Assembly: GCA_037444025.1 (NCBI GenBank)
Contig: JBBINE010000005.1
Location: forward strand, 1 to 64,000
Direction of reading: 5' to 3'
Length of the DNA: 64,000 nt
Source of the DNA: JBBINE01 sp037444025
GTDB taxonomy: Bacteria; Patescibacteriota; Minisyncoccia; UBA6257; HR35
The position numbers and the translations under genes are program-made. Below, piece after piece: positions 57,999-64,000 of the stretch. Below the pieces are notes generated by a model that did no database searches, was not told where the DNA came from, and saw only the letters and a program-made list of their open reading frames with translations. How positions within the stretch are numbered: the stretch's first letter is position 1; every line of letters begins with the position of its first letter.

Positions 57999-59256
57999 TT
58001 TTTGCTAAAATAAAATTTATATCTTCTGTTTTTAAGGATGGATATGTTGGTAGATTTATAATTTTTTGGCTTAAATTTTCTGCTCGAGGACATGTTCCTG
58101 TCTGATAATCAAATTTTTTTAAATCACAGCACGGCATTAAAATACAAAAATACCAATCGCCTAAATAAATATTTAACTTCTTAAATTTTTGGTAAATTTC
58201 GTCTCTACTTTCTATTAAGATAGGATATCTCAAAAATATAGGCTTACTTTCTTGAGGATAATTTAAGGGAAATTTCTCATTAATAATTCTAGCTATTTCT
58301 TGTCGGTGTTGATTAAATTTCTCTAATTTTTTTAACTGATTTAAAAGCAAGGGGAAAAGTAATTCCGGATATTTCAAGAAATTATTAATGCTTTTTGCCT
58401 CTTTTTCAGGTTTCGAGATCATCTCTAAAGTTAGTTTCAATTTTCTAGTTAATCCTAAAATTTTTTTATAAAAAAAATTATAATTTTCTCTTAGTTGATA
58501 AAGTAAAAGACCTGTCCTAACTACTTTTTTGATCTCTGTGTATTCTTTTAACTTTTCATATTCTTTTTTTATTGTTTCAGAAAAATTTTTATTATTAACA
58601 ATTAAAGCTCCACCGATGATACTAGAAATAACTTTATTTCTATTAAAAGAAAGCAAAGCGAAATCTCCAAAATTGCCTAAATATTTTTCTTCATATTTAG
58701 CTCCTAAAGAATGAACCAAATTTTCAATGACCAAAATATTGTTTTCTTGAGCAAAGCTTAAAAGTTCCTTAACTTTTGCCGGAAGACCGAAGGTATTTTG
58801 AATAATTAGTACAAATTGAGATGTAGGTTCAATGGATTTATTCCTTGCTTGGTGTATCTGGATATGGTTTGGGCTATTCTTGAATGATCTTTTCAAAGCC
58901 GAGAATTTATTTTTTAAATCTTTAAAATCTAGATTATAACTTTCATCTATATCAATATAAATAGGTTTCCAGCCGGCAGACTTTATCGCGTGAGGCACAA
59001 CAAGACAGGTAAAAGCTTGATTAAAAACAAAACCAGGAGTTTCCTTTTTTAAAATCTTAAGAAGAAAACCTAAAGCATTTCTTGCCGAATCAAAAAAATA
59101 AATTTCACTTTCAGGAAAATAAGAACTGATTATTTGCAAGACTTCTTCCTTACTTTTTTTGATAGCTGACTCTGGATAAAAATTTAATTTTTTTATAATT
59201 TCAACATCATCCTCTTCAAAATTAGGTACCAGATCAAGATTGATTATTTTGTTCAT
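57982..59256 (-). CDS. DegT/DnrJ/EryC1-family PLP-dependent protein
   Basis: A 424-residue protein of the sugar aminotransferase fold. The family block is recognisable: IENLVHSLGAKY, GNFGDFALLSF, then K208 in NRNKVISS as the PLP-binding lysine. However, the aspartate that normally contacts the PLP ring nitrogen (IED) is N179 here, so catalysis may be altered. It overlaps the MurF-like gene by 4 bases and lies in a wall-related cluster, so surface-sugar modification is possible but unproven. Confidence 0.78.
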   Translation of the reverse strand: MNKIINLDLVPNFEEDDVEIIKKLNFYPESAIKKSKEEVLQIISSYFPESEIYFFDSARNALGFLLKILKKETPGFVFNQAFTCLVVPHAIKSAGWKPIYIDIDESYNLDFKDLKNKFSALKRSFKNSPNHIQIHQARNKSIEPTSQFVLIIQNTFGLPAKVKELLSFAQENNILVIENLVHSLGAKYEEKYLGNFGDFALLSFNRNKVISSIIGGALIVNNKNFSETIKKEYEKLKEYTEIKKVVRTGLLLYQLRENYNFFYKKILGLTRKLKLTLEMISKPEKEAKSINNFLKYPELLFPLLLNQLKKLEKFNQHRQEIARIINEKFPLNYPQESKPIFLRYPILIESRDEIYQKFKKLNIYLGDWYFCILMPCCDLKKFDYQTGTCPRAENLSQKIINLPTYPSLKTEDINFILAKIKKWL

Positions 59257-60830
59257 AGATTAATTTTAACTTTTTCTGGAAATCTGTTAATTATCCAAAT
59301 TCCTATTTTTTCAAAATTTAAACTGTCAAGAAAAATTTCAAATTCTTTTGGAGAGGTAATTAATAAAAATTTATCATTTTTAACTCCGGTTATTTCTATA
59401 AAATCGTTTGAGGTTAGAATTATTTTATCAAAGTGAAGAAACTCTTCTTTTAATTTTTGATAAACCTCTTTTGTCTCTTGTCCAAGTTCAAAAAGACCAT
59501 TAAAAATAATAATTTTATAATTCAAGTCTAAGTTTTTAAAGTAAGCTAAAGCTGAAAAAACTCCTCGAGGATTAGCATTATAAGAATCATCAAAAATATA
59601 AAAATTATTTTTAATTTTAAGTTGTAGAAATCCTTCAGGAAGTTGGATATTCCTTATTTTTTTTTCGTATTTTTTAATATCATCAATAATCGAAATAAAA
59701 CTTAAAACCCCAACAAGATTTTCGATTTGCATAGGGAAAATTAAATTAGTTTTTAAGGTATATTCTTCTTTAGGAGTTCGGAGTTTAAGTTGGCTTTGGT
59801 TTAAATTAGTATTCAAAATTTCAAAACTAAAATGAGTATGTTTTTTATCGAATGCAGGATCAAATTTTCCATAGGTAAATAATTTAATATTTTTATTTTT
59901 TATATTAGTGATAATTTTTTTATTTAAATCTTCAAAATATTCATGGTTACTATTTACTAAAAGAATACCCTTTTCCATCCAGGTTAAAATTTCAATCCCT
60001 TCACCTACAATAATATTTTTAATATTTCCAAAAAGATAAAGATGTTGTTTGGTAATTCCCGTGATAAAAGCAATATCTGGAGTTATATATTTAGTTGCTA
60101 GTTTTATGTTCCCTAAATAATAGGAACCAAATTCAATGATTAAATAATCATAGTTGTTTAAATCAACTGTCGAAAGATATTTCAAAATAGCATATTCGTG
60201 ATTAATTCTTGGAGGTAAGGATAAAACTTGATAATTCTCTTTTAGAATCTGTGTTAATATTTCCTTTGTTCCTGATTTGCCATAACTTCCACAAATACCT
60301 ATTATTTTGAGTCCTCTTTTTTTTTGGAAATTAATTTTTCTTGCTACTCTTTTCCCCAAAAGGCAGAGATAAATTTTTTCTCCTCTTTTTAATAACTTAA
60401 TGACAAAGGTATGGATAGTAAATTGATTAAGCCAGGGCATTAAAGTTGTTACTATCAAGAGATTGTTATTTGATAAACGAAGAAGAACGAAATCTAAAAT
60501 AAAAACCGAAATTAATATTATTAAAGTTTTAAAAGTAGGTTTAATTTTTTTTATCAATTCAAATCTCAATCCCAAAAGAATCACCACCATTAAAAACAAA
60601 AATTGAATTTTTAAAAAATCTAGATTAATCTCTCGAAAATAAATTAAAGATATTAAATAAAAGAGATAGAAAAATATTTCTTTTTTGTTAAAGAGAATGC
60701 TACGAAGATAAGTGGGGAAATAAAAATGAGCTAAAGCTTTTCTGTATAAATAATCTTTGATTTGATAAAACCTTAAAACCGAAAGGCCATTAATTAACAA
60801 AACAATCAAAGATAAAAGAAAACTAATCAT
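59253..60830 (-). CDS. membrane-fused MurF-like Mur ligase
   Basis: A 525-residue protein. Residues 1-165 contain about five TM helices; a Mur ligase core follows, with a P-loop reading GSYGKSGT (181-188) instead of the usual GKTTT, then INHEYAILKYLS, ITGITKQHLYLFGN and a C-terminal domain with DDSYNANPRGVFSAL, the MurF signature. MurF adds D-Ala-D-Ala to the wall precursor. Membrane fusion and the altered P-loop are unusual, so the exact substrate is open. It is co-transcribed with the DegT-like gene. Confidence 0.82.
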   Translation of the reverse strand: MISFLLSLIVLLINGLSVLRFYQIKDYLYRKALAHFYFPTYLRSILFNKKEIFFYLFYLISLIYFREINLDFLKIQFLFLMVVILLGLRFELIKKIKPTFKTLIILISVFILDFVLLRLSNNNLLIVTTLMPWLNQFTIHTFVIKLLKRGEKIYLCLLGKRVARKINFQKKRGLKIIGICGSYGKSGTKEILTQILKENYQVLSLPPRINHEYAILKYLSTVDLNNYDYLIIEFGSYYLGNIKLATKYITPDIAFITGITKQHLYLFGNIKNIIVGEGIEILTWMEKGILLVNSNHEYFEDLNKKIITNIKNKNIKLFTYGKFDPAFDKKHTHFSFEILNTNLNQSQLKLRTPKEEYTLKTNLIFPMQIENLVGVLSFISIIDDIKKYEKKIRNIQLPEGFLQLKIKNNFYIFDDSYNANPRGVFSALAYFKNLDLNYKIIIFNGLFELGQETKEVYQKLKEEFLHFDKIILTSNDFIEITGVKNDKFLLITSPKEFEIFLDSLNFEKIGIWIINRFPEKVKINL

Positions 60831-60835
60831 TTTAA

Positions 60836-61516
60836 TTATTCTATCAAATTTTCTAAAATTCTGACGAATTCTTCAGGATTTTCTTTATGAAAACTATGTC
60901 CTCCTTCGAAAGTTATCAACTTTGCTTGAGGAATAACTTCCTTCAAGATTTTACCTTGAGTTAGAGGGGTGATATTGTCTTGTTCTCCCCAGAGAAGATA
61001 TGTTTTAACTTTTAATTTCTTTGCTTTATCTTTCAGATCAATTCTTATGTTTTCAAATGTTTTCTTCAACTTTTCCTCAGCTAAAAAATAATCATAACTT
61101 TTGACTATAAATTTATAATAAAACTTTCTTAGGAGATAAGAAATTTTTTGAGGCAAGATTTTTTCAAGGATCTTAAAAATTCTAGCCAACAAGGAAGAGA
61201 TTTTTGTTTTTAAATTTTTTCTTCTTATAATTGCTGGATTATAGAGAATGAGTGTTTTTATTTTTGAGGGATCTTTTAGAGCATATAACATAGCTAAAGC
61301 TCCACCGAAAGAATGTCCTAAAAGAAAAAAATTTTCTAATTTTATTTCTTTTTCTAGATAATTTAAATAATCCTCAAGAGTAAAAGGTTTTTCTAAAGGA
61401 ATTTCAAATCCCGGAAGATCCAAAAGATAAACATTAAATTTGTTAAAATGAGCTAAAGTTTCATTCCAACTTTCTTTTTTACCCCAGCCATGAATAATTA
61501 CTAAATTTTCTTTCAT
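60836..61516 (-). CDS. alpha/beta hydrolase
   Basis: A 226-residue serine hydrolase. The oxyanion segment IIHGWG is at 7-12, the nucleophile elbow GHSFGG contains S69, the acid is in WGEQDNITP and the catalytic histidine in FEGGHSFHKENP. The set is complete. The substrate cannot be told from sequence. It lies 5 bases upstream of the MurF-like gene on the same strand and is divergent from recG, with 16 bases between start codons. Confidence 0.9.
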   Translation of the reverse strand: MKENLVIIHGWGKKESWNETLAHFNKFNVYLLDLPGFEIPLEKPFTLEDYLNYLEKEIKLENFFLLGHSFGGALAMLYALKDPSKIKTLILYNPAIIRRKNLKTKISSLLARIFKILEKILPQKISYLLRKFYYKFIVKSYDYFLAEEKLKKTFENIRIDLKDKAKKLKVKTYLLWGEQDNITPLTQGKILKEVIPQAKLITFEGGHSFHKENPEEFVRILENLIE

Positions 61517-61520
61517 TAAT

Positions 61521-61526
61521 TATAAT
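61521..61526 (+). promoter_or_regulatory. -10 element close to the recG start, within a palindrome
   Basis: TATAAT ends 6 bases before the recG ATG (61533). The overlapping AATTATAATT also gives TATAAT on the minus strand (61519-61524), 2 bases before the divergent hydrolase ATG. This repeats the smpB/ftsK arrangement. Confidence 0.45.
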
Positions 61527-61532
61527 TTTCTT

Positions 61533-63608
61533 ATGAAACTTCAAGATTTAGAAATTCCTTTAAAAGAATTTAAAGGTATAGGAGAAAAAACAGTCTTGAA
61601 ATTAGAAAAGAATAAAATAAAAACAATTAGAGATCTTCTTTTTTATTTTCCTTATAAATATTTAGACTTAACGGAAATAAAAAAAATTAAAGATATTAAA
61701 ATTAACGAAACCACTGTTATTTGCGGTAAGTTAAAAAATTTAAAATTTTTCCCTTCGCCGAGAAAAAAACTTTTCTTACTCCAAGGAAGAATTGAAGATG
61801 ATACAGGAAGTGTCAAGATTGTTTGGTATAATCAACCTTTTTTAGTTAAACAACTAAAAGAAAATGTTTCTCTTTTAGCTCTTGGCAAATTATCTAAAAG
61901 TAAATACGGAACTTCTTTTCAGCCATTAAAATTTGAATTATTGACTCCCGGAAATAATTTTAGCCCACAGATAATACCAGTTTATCGAAGCATAGCTAAT
62001 TTAACCTCAAATTTTTTCGAAAAAATAATAAAAAATATTATGGAACAATACTCTCTTGATCTTTTGGTTGATCCCCTGCCAGAAGAAATAAGATCAGAAT
62101 TAAACTATCCTTCTTTGTCTGAATCTTTGAGATACATTCATCAACCTCAAGATTTAAAAAAACTGAGTCTAGTTAAAGAAAGATTTGGTTTTGAAGAAAT
62201 TTTTTATTTAGAAGTTTTGCTTTTATCAGAAAGATATTTTTTACAGAAAAATAAATCTCCTCTTATTAAAGAAGATAAAAAACTAACTCAATATTTTTTA
62301 ACTAACTTAAAACTTTCTTTAACCCAAGGACAAAAAAAGGTGCTTCAAGATATTTTTGCTGATTTACAAAAAGGAATTCCTATGAATCGTCTTCTTCAAG
62401 GAGAAACTGGTTCTGGGAAAACTTTGATTGCTGAAATTATTTCTCTTAATACAGTAGCTCAAGGGTTTCAAGTAATTTTTATGGCTCCCACAGAAATTTT
62501 AGCACAACAACACTTCCAAAGATTTCTTAAAGACTTTTCTTCTTTTAATTATGGTTTAGCTTTACTTACTTCTGGAGGCTGTTTTTTAGGGATAAAAGGA
62601 TTTAGAGCAGAGAAAAAAATCGGAGAAATAAATTATCTCCTTTCTCAAGGAATAATAAAGGTCATTATTGGCACTCATGCTCTTATTGAAAACAACTTAA
62701 AGTTTAATAAAGTAGGTTTAGTGATTATTGATGAACAGCAAAGATTTGGAGTGGAGCAAAGAAAGAAAATTTTAGAAAACAGCCAGCAACATTTTTTTCC
62801 TCATTTTATTTCCATGACCGCTACTCCAATTCCTCGAAGTTTAGCTTTAGCTTTTTATGGTGATTTAGATTTTTCTTATTTAGAAGAAAAACCCTTTGGC
62901 CAAAAACAGATTAAAACTTATCTGGTTTCTTCTGGTAAGGAAATAGTTATGTGGAATTTTGTTAGCAAAGAAATCAAAGAAGGACATCAGATTTTTATCA
63001 TTTGTCCTCGAGTGGAACAAAAAGAAGATGAAATTAGATCGGTTAAAGAAGAATATGAAAGAGTAAAAAAAATACTTCCTTGGGCTAAAATTGCTATGCT
63101 ACATGGAAAAATAAAATCTCAAGAAAAAGAAAAAATCTTAAAAAAAATGCAAAAAAATGAAATTAATGTATTAGTTAGTTCGTCAGTAGTAGAGGTTGGT
63201 ATTGATCTTCCTTTAGCTACTGTAGTTATTATTCAGTCTCCAGAAAGATTTGGCCTCTCCCAACTCTATCAGCTTAAAGGAAGGGTAGGTAGAAGCGTAC
63301 ATGAGGGTTATTGTTTTTTGGTACCTCATAAACTTTCACTTAAATCAAGACTAAGATTAAAATATTTTCTCCAAGCTAAAAATTCCTTAGAACTTTCAGA
63401 GTATGATCTTAAATTAAGAGGTGGAGGAGAACTTTTAGGCGAACGTCAATCAGGTATTCCCGATTTAGCCATGAAAATGTTGCCTAATGTAAAAATAATA
63501 GAAAAAGCTAAGGCTTTAGCAGAAAAAATTTTTCCTGATTTTCAAAACAAAAAATACCCTTATCTCATTGAAGAAGTAAACAGAAGAAAAAGCTTTTTTA
63601 TTAATTAA
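61533..63608 (+). CDS. recG: ATP-dependent DNA helicase RecG
   Basis: A 691-residue helicase that regresses stalled forks and processes Holliday junctions. It has an N-terminal wedge/OB domain (about 1-155, with FKGIGEKTVLKLEK and DLLFYFPYKYLD), then a superfamily 2 motor with Walker A GETGSGKT at 290-297 and motif II DEQQRFGVEQR (D400-E401; the common form is DEQH), SMTATPIPRSLA, and helicase C motifs up to QLKGRVGRS. All domains are present. Confidence 0.95.
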   Translation: MKLQDLEIPLKEFKGIGEKTVLKLEKNKIKTIRDLLFYFPYKYLDLTEIKKIKDIKINETTVICGKLKNLKFFPSPRKKLFLLQGRIEDDTGSVKIVWYNQPFLVKQLKENVSLLALGKLSKSKYGTSFQPLKFELLTPGNNFSPQIIPVYRSIANLTSNFFEKIIKNIMEQYSLDLLVDPLPEEIRSELNYPSLSESLRYIHQPQDLKKLSLVKERFGFEEIFYLEVLLLSERYFLQKNKSPLIKEDKKLTQYFLTNLKLSLTQGQKKVLQDIFADLQKGIPMNRLLQGETGSGKTLIAEIISLNTVAQGFQVIFMAPTEILAQQHFQRFLKDFSSFNYGLALLTSGGCFLGIKGFRAEKKIGEINYLLSQGIIKVIIGTHALIENNLKFNKVGLVIIDEQQRFGVEQRKKILENSQQHFFPHFISMTATPIPRSLALAFYGDLDFSYLEEKPFGQKQIKTYLVSSGKEIVMWNFVSKEIKEGHQIFIICPRVEQKEDEIRSVKEEYERVKKILPWAKIAMLHGKIKSQEKEKILKKMQKNEINVLVSSSVVEVGIDLPLATVVIIQSPERFGLSQLYQLKGRVGRSVHEGYCFLVPHKLSLKSRLRLKYFLQAKNSLELSEYDLKLRGGGELLGERQSGIPDLAMKMLPNVKIIEKAKALAEKIFPDFQNKKYPYLIEEVNRRKSFFIN

Positions 63609-63703
63609 CATTTTATTAACAACTAAAAACTTGACAATATAGTTTAAGATAAGTTAAAATTATTAAATAATTATTTTAAATAGTCAAAAATTACTTTTAA
63701 AAT

Positions 63704-63732
63704 TTGACATTTTAAAAAATGTTGTTTATAAT
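63704..63732 (+). promoter_or_regulatory. promoter of the 63813 gene
   Basis: Perfect TTGACA (63704-63709) and TATAAT (63727-63732) with a 17-base spacer. A second TTGACA at 63631-63636 with TAAAAT at 63655-63660 may be an additional upstream promoter. Confidence 0.8.
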
Positions 63733-63746
63733 AAAAAAACTAATTA

Positions 63747-63802
63747 AAGGTCATAATTAAAAGGTCATAATTAATTTAATTATTACCTTTAGGCGAAAGC
63801 CT
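63747..63802 (+). repeat. tandem repeat and hairpin in the 63813 leader
   Basis: AAGGTCATAATTAA occurs twice in direct contact (63747-63760 and 63761-63774), just after the expected transcription start. It is followed by a GAAA-tetraloop hairpin, AGGC-GAAA-GCCT (63791-63802), ending 10 bases before ATG. Both features suggest post-transcriptional or operator control. Confidence 0.55.
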
Positions 63803-63812
63803 GAAATTAAAA

Positions 63813-64000
63813 ATGGAAAGAAGAAATAAATTGTTTATTGCTATTTTGTCATTAGCTTTACTTTTAAATGGCGTCGTACCCTTTACCTTTTCCCAAGCAC
63901 AATCAGGTTGTAATCCAGATGCTTTAAAACCAGTATCCCAAGGTCAAAGAGGTAATGAGGTAAGAAATGTTCAAGAATGCTTGATGGAGGCAGGATATGA
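63813..64000 (+). CDS. secreted peptidoglycan-binding-like protein (partial)
   Basis: The first 62 codons of a gene cut by the window edge. MERRNK is followed by a hydrophobic signal core (LFIAILSLALLLNGVV) and a likely cleavage after SQAQ. The mature start contains LKPVSQGQRGNEVRNVQECL, the pattern of a PG_binding_1 repeat. It has the strongest promoter and the most elaborate leader in its region, so it is probably abundant and exported. The remainder is not visible. Confidence 0.7.
   Translation, partial: MERRNKLFIAILSLALLLNGVVPFTFSQAQSGCNPDALKPVSQGQRGNEVRNVQECLMEAGY

Overview
The window is a stretch of a very AT-rich, compact bacterial chromosome, best explained as a member of the Candidate Phyla Radiation (Patescibacteria, most like Parcubacteria). 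The grounds are: strong AT bias; short or overlapping gene junctions; an unlinked 23S-5S rRNA pair; a chromosomal PrgI/VirB4 secretion-like cluster; a membrane-anchored degenerate Clp ATPase; membrane-fused Mur ligases; and information-processing and envelope genes with almost no biosynthesis. TGA is used as an ordinary stop, so the code is standard (table 11). The lineage call is inference; no 16S is present.

Layout. 1-4130: three tRNAs (Arg-CCU, Ile-UAU, Thr-CGU), leuS, a YraN nuclease-fold gene and an FtsB/DivIC-like gene. 4336-15146: one long same-strand cluster of exported and membrane proteins with VirB6/TrbL-like, PrgI (VirB3-like), TraC-like and VirB4 ATPase members, but no relaxase or coupling ATPase. 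15072-18779: the replication-origin neighbourhood yidC-rpmH<>dnaA-dnaN with DnaA-box candidates; rnpA is missing from its usual place. 18751-25589: PBP1A, a PilB/GspE ATPase, tmRNA with smpB beside it, and ftsK. 25538-37126: a leftward block of secF-secD, gltX, a histidine kinase, polA, tsaE, a tiny acidic protein, a YebC-family gene, rnpB, and a ComEC split into two genes. 37143-46973: tRNA-Leu, valS, PrsW-like protease, Hsp20, tRNA-Pro, EndoQ-like endonuclease, a Clp-like membrane ATPase, LCP and a MurE-like ligase. 47602-54644: a TM-helix channel-like protein, the 23S-5S operon under its own promoter, trpS and rplJ-rplL. 54662-64000: two peptidoglycan hydrolases that share an identical VirB2-like membrane domain and flank a tRNA-Arg, then FemAB, a DegT-like protein, a MurF-like ligase, a hydrolase, recG and the start of a secreted peptidoglycan-binding protein.

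How it fits together. Much of the non-housekeeping content concerns the cell envelope and transport across it: a VirB-like machine, VirB2-like anchors carrying wall-cutting domains (a plausible VirB1 role), ComEC, a PilB motor and several wall-synthesis enzymes. This is consistent with a small episymbiont that takes up DNA or contacts a host, but that link is inference.

Two 100-N runs are scaffold joints. In each, the sequence on the left is repeated exactly on the right, so the gaps are probably artificial. Several genes have a TATAAT-like hexamer only 6-10 bases before ATG, which points to leaderless transcripts. rplJ, the 47602 gene and the 63813 gene instead have long leaders with hairpins or a shared AGGTC motif.
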